In this document: positions 46,597 to 57,390 of the stretch, piece by piece
Position numbering within the stretch: the stretch's first letter is position 1
How the letters are laid out: the number at the start of each line of letters is the position of its first letter
Source of the DNA: Trissonchulus latispiculum
Taxonomy: Eukaryota > Nematoda > Enoplea > Enoplida > Ironidae
Length of the DNA: 64,000 bases
Assembly (NCBI GenBank): GCA_030248195.1
Contig: JASAND010022051.1
Span: 1 to 64,000, forward strand
Direction of reading: 5' to 3'
The notes under the pieces: model-generated
Database searches by the model: none
Told to the model about the DNA's origin: nothing
What the model saw: the letters and a program-made list of their open reading frames with translations, nothing else
Made by a program: the position numbers and the translations under genes

Positions 46597-47869
46597 TCAA
46601 AGGAGCGGGGGAAAGTCTGATAAATCGCGGGTATTTGTGAGGGCTTGGGCGTAGGTGGTATTGTGAAGAATAGGGTCCGGAAGAAGGGGGGATCGGCTGC
46701 GTCGGGGAATAATATTGATGGCAGGGGATTTATTGGACATACCTAGATTCAATCCAAAGTAGGAGTGCGGATAGCACTTGAACGGACAGTATCGATGTTT
46801 ATGTCCGGGATTTTGGCAATGGTAGCAGATAACTTCACCAAAGCGCCTCAGTCTGCAATTGCCAATAACGTGGCCCTTAGTGCCACAGTGAAAACATAGG
46901 GTGGCAGAGTTTTGTAGTCCAGACATCTTCCTTCGATCGCCCTTCCTTGGCTTGGGAGCGGGTTCCAGGGGTGCTTCACCATCCCTAATAATTTGGACAG
47001 TGTCTCCCATATCGATGACATCGTAATTAGTGGAATATACCGTTTCAGGTCCTACATGCGGGCGCAACTCCATAAGGATTTCACCGAGGGCATTCTTTCC
47101 AGGGAAGGTTGTCGAGGTGACTGGGGAGTCCTTGTGAAGGCCCGTGGTCCAGTAGGCAGAGCTTGATGGGTATGTGGAATGGGCCAACAGGGCTTCCCCT
47201 GAGCGTCGAAGGGCCTCGCGAAAGGATGCACACTGCTCCCATTTCGCTCTTTGAATATCTTTCATTAGCAGAGCTTCGTAGGCCATATCTCTGCTTGGCG
47301 ACGAGCGGCAAATCTTTCCCAGCTTCTTTGCTCCCACAGGACTTCGGGTTTCAAGCACTTTCTTGGCTAGATCTTCATGTCCATAAAATAGGAGCCTGTT
47401 GTACTGAAAGGCGTGTTCGGCGGATAGAAGATTGATGCCGTCAAACAGGAAATCGAACTTATAGAAGAAAGAAAGGGGATCAGCAGAACCTGAAAAGGTG
47501 ATGTCAGCTGAAGCAGCATCTTGGTTCTGTTCCAAAATAGGGCTGGGCTGGTCCTGGGGATTAGTTTGCGAATCTTTGGACTCTGTTGGCACGGAGGAGG
47601 TCTGAATGGCACAGGATTGGGAAGAACTCGTTGGGGAATTTTCAAGTGGCGATGGGGAGACTTTAATACAGCAGTCGCAAAGAAAAACCACATTCAGACT
47701 CGCCATTTTTTTCGAAACTTCTAAATAACTGAGGGATAAGTCCAATACATCCAGCATGGAAACTTTTCGAACAAACGTGGCACGATACCTTATGATCCAT
47801 CTGGGCAATATCTTTGCCACAGTTATTGAAGCAGGGCTTAGTTACGCCACTAGGATTTGTTGGAGGCAT
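46597..47869 (-). CDS. CR1-type LINE ORF1: PHD finger - NADAR domain - two CCHC knuckles (one frameshift)
   Basis: Likely the LINE's RNA-binding/chaperone protein. The ATG at 47869 opens a PHD-like finger with C13, C17, C30, C33, H38 and C41. The last Cys pair lies in the neighbouring frame, which then runs open to the TGA at 46597. The frames meet around an A7 run (47706-47712), where a one-base slip reconciles them. The downstream frame is open from about 47820; numbered from there, residues 116-253 form a NADAR domain: SAEHAFQY (E135, H136), AKWEQ at 192-196, YWTTGL at 223-228 and the C-terminal signature GKNALGEILMELR at 241-253. The acidic residues usually found around the LxE...D..WG segment are not seen (AHST, AYW), so catalysis is uncertain. 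Zinc knuckles follow: C309-C312-H317-C322 and C332-C335-H340-C345. The end is SDFPPLL. ORF2 starts 18 nt downstream. PHD fingers are known in ORF1 of some CR1-group LINEs; I know of no described NADAR domain there. Confidence 0.88.
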
Positions 47870-48292
47870 CTGTAGTCAATCAATCAATCAATCAATCAGT
47901 CGATCAGCAATATTTCTTCCTGCCTGGTTGCTGGGCAGGGTGGGAAAGCGAGGACAGAGTCGGGATCATCAGCCAGGGAGGATCCTCACGCTGGAGTAAA
48001 TAGTGTCCCCAAAATCGGAGCGGGACTAATCAGGAGATCACCAGGAATGGTAGTCACTTCACAGTACAACAGTCAACCAATCTGAATCAAATGGGTTAAA
48101 ACCTACGTATTTTGTTTGTCTTAACATCAGACTTTGCACCTGGTGCAAAGTCTTGTACCTTTGAGTTATGCATGTTTTGACTCTGGCTGCAAAGCGGCCA
48201 GAGCTGACATTTACTTAGGGCCTTTTAGTTAGTTGCCAATAAAAGTGCCTTAGAGTAAGGCTGCGTTTCTCTCCGTTTGCTCGCTACATTTG

Positions 48293-48375
48293 TATATATA
48301 TATATATATATATAACATTTGAATTCATTCAGAGGTCCTTGCTAACTGCATTATATATATATATATATATATATA
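48293..48375. repeat. Two TA microsatellites beside the CR1 LINE 5' end
   Basis: TA runs at 48293-48314 and 48351-48375 separated by 36 bp. Confidence 0.95.
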
Positions 48376-49040
48376 CAGTAATATATAATACATGGAATGT
48401 TTTAGTCATTTTTACTGTCGATTAGAAGAGTGAAGCAATGGAGTGAAGAGATTAAAAGTGATTACAGTGATTTTTATATAGCAAATAAACAAAGCCATCC
48501 TAACAACGCATGGATGCAACAGCACTTAACCCTTAAATATTAACAATATATATTTTGATAACCATTTTTTGTAATGGCCTAAAAATATTGGTTGTTGAAG
48601 ACTTTCAGCCTAAAGATTGACAATGAAAAAATCCGGCTCCGGCTCCGGCTCCGGCCGGAGTCAACCTGCCTCCGGCTCCGGCTCCGGCCGGAGCGAAAAT
48701 CCTTGCTCCGGCCGATCCCTAATTTATATATAATATATCTTGGACGACAAAATTAAGTAGTACCGGTCCAGGATAACACGAACCAACTATCAAATTCCGG
48801 ATTGTTAATACATTTCATTTTTTAAACTGTACGTATATATAAATAAGCTACAGAAAACATGCTGTCCTAATAAACTATTTTAGATAATATTTTAAAATTT
48901 CAACGATAAAACGAGAAGTTTAGATAATGTTCGAAATTTTCTTTCTGCAAAGTTCTGGAAACAACCTACAACCATCAAAATTTACGTTGCGTAACAAAAC
49001 AATACATGTGCTGAACAGATTAAAATAGTTAAAATTTGCT

Positions 49041-50126
49041 ATAGTCAGGGGGGGGGAAACACAAATAGGGAAGCAAGCCTCCAACTTTTTCTTCGTTTGG
49101 ATTTGGATCGGTCTGAGTATACCGTTACGTACCGTGGGCAAATACCTATCCAATCGTATATTCAAACTTCTCTTATACCTCTCTCAGCTTTGGCGATAAC
49201 AGGATTTGTCCATGTTTTTTTACCCGCAAATCGGGAAAAAAACATGGTGCGGGGAAAAAAACATGGCCCGGATTTCTACCAACCAACCATTTAGGGTGCT
49301 TTAAAAGCGTTGTTTCAGCTGTTTTCAGCGTGCAAAACTACCTAGGCACCATTCTAACCTCACAGAAAGCTTAAAAACCGACTTTTTGGTCAAAATGCCA
49401 AATCCGCTGTATCTAACCAGTTTGGGCATGAAACCTGCTGGGAACTGGCCATAATATGCAGAATATCGGTAGAAATAAGTTAGTTGTGTTAAAAATTGCA
49501 ATATCCCACCATTTTTTAAGTTTTTTGAAAATTTTCATTTTTACCATTGAAACTTATGAAACCTAGCATGTTGATGCTGCAAATCAAATTTTCGGGCTAG
49601 AAGCTTCAACAATGCCCAAAGTTGGCATATTTTGAGGTTTTTAATGGTTTTAAAGCATTCTCTTTCATATAGAAGCATTAGTTACGCCTTCCTGAAGCAT
49701 ACGCAAAAATTTGAAAATTTGGTCACCATGTTTTTTTCCCCGCTCTAGTGGACCCCATGTGGGGGAAAAAACATGGTCAAATTTTTTTACTGGGTTGACG
49801 TAGGGGAAAACCACTATTGCCATGTGATAGAGCAAGTCAAATTATGCCCGCATGCCAATTTATAGTAGCCAAAGTTGGATAGTTGGTTAGATATATACTT
49901 GCAAACTTTCGAAAATCCTTAGCATTTTGGCCTATGTTGGGAGGTCAACTTTGGTCAAGTACTGTGCTTACAGATTCGAACTCAGAAACCAATCTGGTAC
50001 TGTAGGGTATACTTCTATACTTTCTCTTTCTAATGGGCTATACTAGGCAGCTGCAACTGCTATGGTTGGGGAGTAGGCGACCATGTTTTTCCCCCTCTTT
50101 TCCGGCATGTTTCCCCCCCCTGACTA
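49041..50126. mobile_element. TATAGTCAGGGGG element, complete, inverse copy
   Basis: The ends TAGTCAGGGGGGGG and CCCCCCCCTGACTA are inverted, with a TA target duplication. The sister host element near 15615-15635 shows the empty site. 1.09 kb, noncoding, with many CCATGTTTTTTCCCC-like words. Confidence 0.8.
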
Positions 50127-50509
50127 TATATACGTATTTCATGCACTCTGGAAACTGCAAAAGCTCAGCCGTTACCCTAATCTACACTTTTCCAGTCAAA
50201 TAGACCAAAATACAAAACGTAAAGCCAACTCAAGTTATACATATATATATATATATATATACGTTCACGTCCAAAATATAAAACCAACAGTGAAATAAAA
50301 TACATACGATCACATCCCGGCGAAGCCGGAAATTTTTGAAAAAATATGGGCAAAAATGTAATTTTTACTTAAAAAGTTTGTAATTTCCTAGACTTTTTGA
50401 AGTCAGCCAGAAAAAAAGGAAATAGAAGGTATTTTGGGCGAAAAAAGGAAATAAAAGGAAGGTCTCGAAAAAAAGGAATAAAAAGGAAAAAAGGAACCGC
50501 AGCAGGCCT

Positions 50510-50805
50510 GGTATTAAAATCTTTCCTAGCACCACAGGTTCTCAGATTAATAAAAAATAGGTGAGTTTTTACCCTAAAAAATGGTAAAAAGATGGCTCAT
50601 GGTATAAAAAATCACCCAAAGATATTGGCGCAGGAATAGATTTGATGCTTCCGGGTGAAAGATCGCATCAAATTTAGTATATTTAGCCAAAAAACCAGTT
50701 GTAATGAATTGTTATCAATTTTTATTGATTTGAAAAGTTCAAAAATTGTGCAGCATCAACCAATCAGGTTTCATAAGCAAAATAGCCATTTTTGAAAAAT
50801 ATATA
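50510..50805. repeat. Right part of the third copy of the 3.8-kb repeat unit
   Basis: Continues 30190-30480 of the tandem unit (AAAATCTTTCCTAGCACCAC onward) after the insertion at 40454-50509, and stops at a TA-rich tract. Confidence 0.7.
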
Positions 50806-50824
50806 TACGTATATTGTTGTTATA

Positions 50825-50825
<1 letters not shown>

Positions 50826-50873
<48 letters not shown>
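50826..50873. repeat. TA microsatellite
   Basis: About 23 uninterrupted TA units between the third 3.8-kb-unit copy and the small inverted repeat. Confidence 0.97.
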
Positions 50874-50875
<2 letters not shown>

Positions 50876-50937
50876 TAGGACAGATAGAGTCAAAACAGCC
50901 ACAAGTCCACGGATCCGTGCGGATACGCTGATATCAC

Positions 50938-51066
50938 AATTTGAAGAATGAAAATCAAAACATGGACACCTAGAGTCAGACCAACCTTATTTTACCAAAC
51001 TTTATTTCAGTGAAATAAGGTTGGTCTGACTCTGGGTGTCCATGTTTTGATTTTCATTCTTCAAAT
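50938..51066. repeat. Small perfect-stem inverted repeat between TA microsatellites
   Basis: The arms, about 55 bp, are inverted copies (AACATGGACACCxxGAGTCA and GGTTGGTCTGACTC segments) with a spacer of about 18 bp that itself can fold (TTATTTCAGTGAAATAA). Confidence 0.85.
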
Positions 51067-51081
51067 TATATACGTGTATAT

Positions 51082-51112
<31 letters not shown>

Positions 51113-51116
<4 letters not shown>

Positions 51117-52525
51117 GAGTCGATTTCTAGGAAGCTCGCAGATGGAGCGGACAACCTCAAAACATCTATCTTCTTCTTACTATGCCAGTTGATTAGGATT
51201 AGTAGGCATAGTAAAACCTGCAAATATCAGCTTGTTTTGATGAGCAGTTAATCAGTAAGGTCCATTTTTGTGATTTTGCCATGGCGGCTAAATGGCCAAT
51301 TTTACTTCTTGGCTTTGTTCCACTGTATTGAAAGATATATACGTGGTAGGGTGCTACTTTTGGCCCTCAAATTGTTCATAGAGCTCTACTATGGCTATGC
51401 AACAGGCGTTCTACTTCAGCTGTCATGTAGTTTTCGAAAACAGTAATTTTAAGGTCACTGACCCCACCCGTCGAGAGTAGTGCGAAGTAAGTTTATTCGA
51501 GCTAGAGTACTTATTACTGCGAGGCGGGACGCAATTTTGTAATATATCATTTTTAGGATCATAACAAACCTGCTGGCCAAAAATGAGCCAAATCCCAGAC
51601 CCAGTTTTGAGATATGGCTTTTCAAAGTTCGAAAAATCGCCGATTTTGGGCCAAAACAGCGATTAAGTCAAGTTTGGGCAGCCATAACCGACTAATGGGA
51701 AAGATAGTGAGCTAATACTGCTAGCACATAAACTAGGTACCATAGACAGTGTTTTAGATCAATTTCAGCCAAATCTGAGAAATTTTATTTTTTTCGATTT
51801 TTCAACACCCAATATGCGACCGAAAAATCGAAAAAAATAAAATTTCTCAGATTTGGCTGAAATTGATCTAAAAAACTGTCTATGGAACCTAGTTTATGTG
51901 GTGAAAATATTAGCTCATTATCTTTTCCTATTAGTCGGTTATGGCGGCCCAAACTTGACTTAATCGCTGTTTTGGCCCAAAATCGGCGATTTTTCGAACT
52001 TTGAAGAGCCATATCTCAAAACTGGGTCTGGGATTTGGCTCATTTTTGGCCAGCAGGTTTGTTATGATCCTAAAAATGATATATTACAAAATTGCGTCCC
52101 GCCTCGCAGTAATAAGTTCTCTAGCTCGAATAATCTTACTTCGCACTACTCTCGACGGGTGGGGTCAGTGGCCTTAAAATTACTGTTTTCGAAAACTACA
52201 TGACAGCTGAAGGAGAACGCCTGTTGCATAGCCATAGAAGAGCTCTATGAACAATTTGAGGGCCAAAAGTAGCACCCTACCACGTATATATCTTTCAATA
52301 CAATGGAACAAAGCCAAGAAGTAAAATTAGCCATTTAGCCGCCATGGCAAAAACACAAAAATGGACCTTACTCATTAACCGCTCATCAAAACAAGCTGAT
52401 ATTTATAGGTTTTACTATGCCTACTAATCCTAAGCAACTGGTATAGTAAGAAGAAAATTGATTTTTCAAGGTTGTCCGCCAACAACGACTCTAGATCTGA
52501 ACCACTCAGAAATCCACTCATATAT
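51113..52525. repeat. 1.4-kb near-perfect palindrome
   Basis: The left arm 51113-51802 (690 bp) and right arm 51822-52525 (704 bp) are inverted copies around a 19-bp spacer. Both outer ends read TATATGAGTxGATTTCT and merge into TA microsatellites. A related single arm is at 61440-61805. Confidence 0.9.
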
Positions 52526-52529
52526 ACGT

Positions 52530-54170
52530 ATATATATATATTGTTAGCACAACCATGAACCTGTTTACTATTATTTTGGCCTAATTCGGGTTCTAGCTGT
52601 TTCTGCAGACTGTCAATGGGCTCGAAGACATTCGAACTAAAGTCTGACCAAAAAATGTAGAAAGCGAAATTGTTTGCTTTATATCTCGTAAACGCTTCAA
52701 GATAACTGCCATAAATTATATATTTTCTGAACCGGAATGATGAGATCTTTCTTCTCGTGAAAAAATTTTTTTGAAATTTCCCGTGCGATTTCAAAGGGTG
52801 CCGCTTTTATATGTCCAGAAGGATTGGTAAATGCTACAACCACGATTTTTTCAGGAAAATTTTCCCCTTGCCCGAATGTCCTACACACCAAATTTCAGCT
52901 TTGTTAGTTGAAAATTGCGTGAGTTATTCCATTTTTTATATTTTCAAAATCCTTTGATCTTTGCCGCTTTTTTTGTTACTCGCACACGACTAATTCTCAA
53001 AGATTTCTGGTTCGGATGTATATATAAACTACTGATCCTTTTCGCAATACAAAAGTGCTGTTGGAACACACTGCAGTATATACGTACGTACTTGCGTTCA
53101 TAAGCTCACTTTAAGGCACTAAGACTGTGGGTAACATGGCTGATATTTAACAGAAATTCGTAAAAGGGCAGACCGGAGGGACAAAGTTTCGAAATTTCTC
53201 CCTTCTGTTCTTTCAAGGCATCGTTTTCTATCAGCAACGAAACCGACAAAAGTAAAGGTTGCAGTATCAGTTCAGGAAATGGTGACAAATATGCGTGCGC
53301 ATGTGTAGTCAACTGTCAATCATCTATTGAAAAGGTTAAGTTAAAGGTTTTTGCTGAATTCTATATCAAAAGCTTTAATCTACACAATACAGCCGTTGCT
53401 CTCTGCTTAACCACACACAATGTTATGCTGAAAACTGATGGCAAAAACTGGATAGCATATATAATAGCAGAAACGCGAGCATGTCGCGAGCAAGTCTCGG
53501 TCAGCATGCCTTAACTTCTAGTCGGGACTGCAAATACATACTGCATAAAGCTTTTCATTACAAATTATCCTTCACATAGCTTGTTGATCAGTCATTATAG
53601 TGTGCATATATATCCTCAATACGGTACGCCATGAGGCGCTCTGACTCACAGACAAGTGGGAACGCATTCTGCGTGTGTATGTGAAAGTGTTTCGAGAATG
53701 CATTAGGTGTACCGTGTACCACAGCGTATCGCGACATATTAGGTGTGCCATAGTGTTTCAGGAAACATCAGGATGCATATACAGTTCAGCTTAAGCAGTC
53801 GTAGTTCACTTCAGTCCATTTCTTCTGGGCCACAACGTCTATTCATTTTTCGGAATGTGGATGAAGCTGAGGTTCTTTAATGAGGCTTTAATGTGGAATG
53901 CACTGTGACGCCAATATGAGCCTCGTTGTAGGACAGGCTCATATGTTAAGCGGTTGCAACTTGTTTTCCTTAATTTACAACCTCCCTACGGAACTCATAT
54001 GTATTTTACAGGCTAGTTTTTGCTTATGTACAACCTGCCTACGAAGACTCATATGCATTTTACATGCAACGAAGGAGCACTTTTTGTTCTTGTTTTCTAT
54101 TATTTTATATATGTATTATGTATGCTCTTGAAGCTATGTATGTATATATATGTAGATATATATCTTTCAA
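52530..54170. other. Intronic, mostly unassigned
   Basis: Apart from the solo MITE arm at 53335-53550 and a short local duplication (53925-54060, CAACCTxCCTACG twice), nothing supportable. Confidence 0.5.
53335..53550. repeat. Solo arm related to the interleaved-repeat MITE
   Basis: Resembles 57060-57260 (AAAGGTTTTTxxTGAAT, GAAACGCGAGCAxGTCGCGAG, TAACTTCTxGxCGGGACTG) with moderate divergence. Confidence 0.65.
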
Positions 54171-54965
54171 CAGTAGCAGGCAAGCCAACCACAGCACTCC
54201 ACAACCACTTTGAGCATGCAGTTCTATGACAAATGTTGCTCAGCTCGCTCAGGGCTTTCATTTGGTACCAATTTGACCATTTTTGAAAAATTTCATTTTT
54301 GACCGAAAATCGCCTAAGTCCCCACCCCACCCCACCACAGCACTCCACAGCCACTTTGAGCATGCAGTTCTATGACAAAAGTTGCTCAGCTCGCTTACGG
54401 CTTTCATTTGATACCAAATTTGACCACTTTTGGAAAATCTTCATTTTCGACCCAAAATCACGTAAGACCCCACCCATACCCCAGCACAGCACTCTACAGC
54501 CACTTTGAGCATGCAGTTCTATGACAAAAGTTGCTCAGCTCGCTTAGGGCTTTCATTTGGTACCAAATTTGAACACTTGAAAAATTTCATTTTTGACCGA
54601 AAATCGCCTAAGTCCCCACCCCACCCCACCACAGCACTCTACAGCAACTTTGAGCAAGCAGTTCTATGACAAAAGTTGCTCAGCTCGCTGAGGGCTTTCA
54701 CTTGATACCAAATTTGACCACTTTTGGAAAATTTCATTTTTGACCCCATGACCTCCCACCGACCTGACCCTCCAGATGGCAAAGTGGAACCAGCACAGCA
54801 AGATGGGTGGGTCAGACGGCAAAACGGATGCCAGGAATGAGCTGGGCGCACCAGAAAACCCCTATAGACAAAGTTTTGAGATGCTATGTACAGTCCTATA
54901 TGGTGTTCCCGGAAGTCGGTACCGACCGAACACTCCAGACGGCAAAGTGGAACCAGCACAGCAAG

Positions 54966-55314
54966 TTGGCATTTGGGGGGAAGTGGGGGGGGGGCTTCCG
55001 AAAAGTGGGGGGGGGCGAGCCAAATGTAAAATATACCGAAAATTTTAGCGAAAAATTAGAATTTTAAGCTAAAAACGCAAAAAATCGCTGTTTTTAAGCT
55101 TAAAATGAGCTTATAAGTAGATAAATTAGCTAAAAATTGAGAAAATTTTCGAAAATTTGACCTCAAAAACCTAATATAATTTTTAGACACTTTTTGGCGA
55201 CCCCCAAAAAAGTGGGTGGGGGCTTGCCGAAAGTGGGGGGGCTCCGAAAAGTGGAGGGGGAACCGAAAAGTGGGGGGCCCTCCCCACCCCCCACCCCCAC
55301 TAAAAAAATGCCAG
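54966..55314. mobile_element. G-run MITE, CTGGCATTTTTAG type, inside the 160-bp satellite
   Basis: 5-bp duplication GCAAG (54961-54965, 55315-55319). The right end is CTAAAAAAATGCCAG; the left is slightly decayed (TTGGCATTTGG). Deleting it rejoins the satellite unit. Confidence 0.83.
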
Positions 55315-55584
55315 GCAAGATGGGTGGGTCAGACGGCAAAACCAGCGTTTGTTTTCAAAATCGGATTTCATCAAATTTTCGTCATTTTTATTTTCTGAAC
55401 GTCATTTTTATTTGTCCAACGTCAAAAATAAATTTTTGCAGAAATGCAGTTTTGTTTTGATTTTAGATTATATATATTCCTAATTTAATTTGAATTTTAC
55501 ATTGTTGGTGTGTGTTGCTTCATATTTCACATACATAATGTATGTATCATGTCTTTGAGCATTAACAATGACGAGAACAACCCG

Positions 55585-55930
55585 ATACAATGTGGGGGGT
55601 CTGGGAGGCGGGGTCCCCCAGAAGTTGAAGAGATTTTTTCCTTTTTAGATGAAATCATTCTTAAAATCTTTATATAATTATTTTTATTTTGCAGAAACAA
55701 GAAAATTTTTAAATATTTACAATTTTTCGAGCGAAAATAATAATTTTTTGCTAAAATCGCACGACACTTTAAGCTTTTTCTATCCAAAAATCTGGTAAAA
55801 ACTTGATAATGGAAATATGCGTATACGCGCGAGAGAAATTTTGTTGACATGCCTTTTTTCTGTTTTTCCTGTTTTCTTTTTCCTATACCTTCAAATCGCG
55901 ACGACGGGGCTGCCCTCCAGATCCATCCTT
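55585..55930. mobile_element. Decayed hAT-like MITE of the GGATCCAGG group
   Basis: Has the GGGTCTGGGAGGCGGGGTCC...CCAGAAGTTGAAGA hairpin and an AAATCGCGACGACGGGGCTGCC...AGATCCATCC right part like 8301-8686. The termini are mutated. Confidence 0.6.
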
Positions 55931-55934
55931 AGTA

Positions 55935-56430
55935 GTTATAGCATTTATACAATAAACGTTCGTAAACATCCTGGTCCGTACGTATATAAGCTCTCATTCC
56001 ATTGTAGCCGAGAGATAATCCGAAGAGAAAGTTTTCATTTTTCAAAGAAAATATTCAGCGAAAATGGTACGTATGAGAAGCATGCATCAAAACGCAATTG
56101 AAGGATGTAGCATGAAGTCTCGTAATCTATGGCTTTGTACATAGATACATACATTTGTATATAGATATACTGATTGACTACTCAAACATAGTCGAAGCTT
56201 AACATAAAGCAAAAGGACCATAGAGAGCGGGGGTTTGGGGGCGGCAGCCCCCAAAATCTGAGAATTTTTAAAAAATCACTGTCAAAACATAATAGAAACT
56301 TTGCATTCTTTTTTTAAATTTGAGTGCTACTTCCACATTTTGGCTTGGTCATTCTTTCGTCATTTTTATTTTAGCGTCGTCAAAACTATTGTTCATTTCT
56401 GCAAACGACGCTATTTTTGACCAAAAAAAC
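55935..56430. other. Intronic, unassigned
   Basis: Contains a GGGGGTTTGGGGGCGGCAG...CCCCCAAAA hairpin relic at 56228-56260. Otherwise nothing supportable. Confidence 0.45.
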
Positions 56431-56677
56431 CTAGGGCAAAACGGATGCCAGGAATGAGCTGGGCGCACCAGAAAACCCCTATAGACAATGTTTTGAGAGG
56501 CTATGTACAGTCCTATATGGTGTTCCCGGAAGTCGGTACTGACCGGACCCTCCAGACGGCAAAGTGGAACCAGCACAGCAAGATGGGTGGGTCAGGCGGC
56601 AAAACGGATACCGGGAATGAGCTGGGCACACCAGAAAACCCCTATAGACAAAGTTTGGAGAGGCAAAGTAAAGCCTA

Positions 56678-57390
56678 CAGTCCCGGCTAGAAGTTACAGC
56701 ACTCTAGTCGAGACTGGCTCGCGACTTGTTCGCGTTTCTACTGTTTTGCAGTGTGCTTTTTGCCACTAGTTTTTCATGGATAGTTTTGTCCTTAAGCAAA
56801 GAGCTACGGTAATGTGTACATTGAAAACTTCCTGCATACAGGATTCAATAAAACCCTTTGACTTAACTTTTTCTTCATAGGTCAGCTAGTTTTCTTTACA
56901 CACGTACAGTCCCGGCTAGAAGTTACGTGCTCTTGTACTCGCAGTCTGCTCGCAATCAGGTCGCAGTTGTTTTTTGGCACTTATAGCTACTGGTGTTCTG
57001 ATCTTTTGCCGCTAAGCCATTTTTACGTATTTACGTGTGTACAGAAAACTAGCTGACTTATGTAGAAAAAGTTAAGACAAAGGTTTTTATTGAATCCTGT
57101 ACACAGCAAATTTTCAGCGTACACATTACCGTAATTCCTTGCTTAAGGACAAAACTATCTATGAAAAACTAATTGCAAAAAGCACGCTGCAAAGCAGTAG
57201 AAACGCGAGCAAGTCGCGAGTCAGTCTCGGCTAGAGTGTTATAACTTCTTGCCGGGACTGTAGATACGTAAAAATAGTTTAGCGGTAAAAGATCAGACAA
57301 CCAGTAGCTATAACAAGTGTCAAAAAACAACTGCAAACAGATTGCGAGCAGACTGAAACTACAAGTGCACGTAACTTCTAGCCGGGACTG
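56678..57390. mobile_element. Tc1/mariner-like MITE with interleaved inverted repeats
   Basis: TA duplication (56676-56677, 57391-57392). Ends CAGTCCCGGCTAGAAG and CTTCTAGCCGGGACTG. There are four arms in the order L1 (56678-56905), L2 (56907-57035), R1 (57036-57260), R2 (57265-57390). R1 is the inverted copy of L1 and R2 of L2, so two palindromes overlap. A single-arm relative lies at 53335-53550. It is inserted in the 160-bp satellite. Confidence 0.75.

Larger units (their letters stand above)
42125..48290 (-). mobile_element. CR1-type LINE, near full length, with a nested hAT-like insertion
   Basis: The element has a 5'UTR of about 400 bp (47870-48290) with an ATTG tetramer run just before ORF1, then ORF1, ORF2 and a 3'UTR interrupted by the element at 42458-43567. 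The rest of the 3'UTR (42125-42457) ends, on the minus strand, in AATAAA followed by a TTG/TTTG microsatellite-like tail, typical of CR1-like 3' ends. Boundaries are approximate because I could not identify a clear target duplication. A TA microsatellite abuts the 5' end. The LINE sits inside a hexamer-rich element (41622-48721). Confidence 0.8.
41622..48721. mobile_element. Hexamer-rich hAT-like element (TAGGGATCGG ends), split by the LINE
   Basis: The left end TAGGGATCGG and right end CCGATCCCTA are inverted. Both ends are made of GGCTCC/CCGGAG hexamer runs (41634-41715 and 48630-48715). The flanks ATATATAT and ATTTATAT match at 7 of 8 bases, consistent with an 8-bp hAT duplication in a TA-rich site. 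Removing 41622-48721 restores the sequence seen uninterrupted in the sister element near 15280-15300. The CR1 LINE accounts for most of the length; the element itself is under 1 kb. Confidence 0.65.
40454..50509. mobile_element. hAT-like element with AGGGCTGTTGCG ends, expanded to 10 kb by nested insertions
   Basis: The ends are AGGGCTGTTGCG and, inverted on the right, CGCAGCAGGCCT. Subterminal GGAATAAAAAGGAA-type purine words occur at both ends. A sister copy at 14527-15988 has the same ends and interior. Relative to that copy, this one has gained a G-run MITE (40558-40926), the hexamer element carrying the LINE (41622-48721) and a TA-duplicating element (about 49041-50126). The target duplication is imperfect (agtattac / ggtattaa), but the flanks rejoin to sequence found intact near 30185 and 33955. 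Confidence 0.7.

Noticed and set aside
47814..47820. Starting LINE ORF1 at 47820 to give a 407-residue protein
   Set aside because: The first codon there is GTG and the PHD finger's first half lies upstream from an ATG at 47869 in the other frame.
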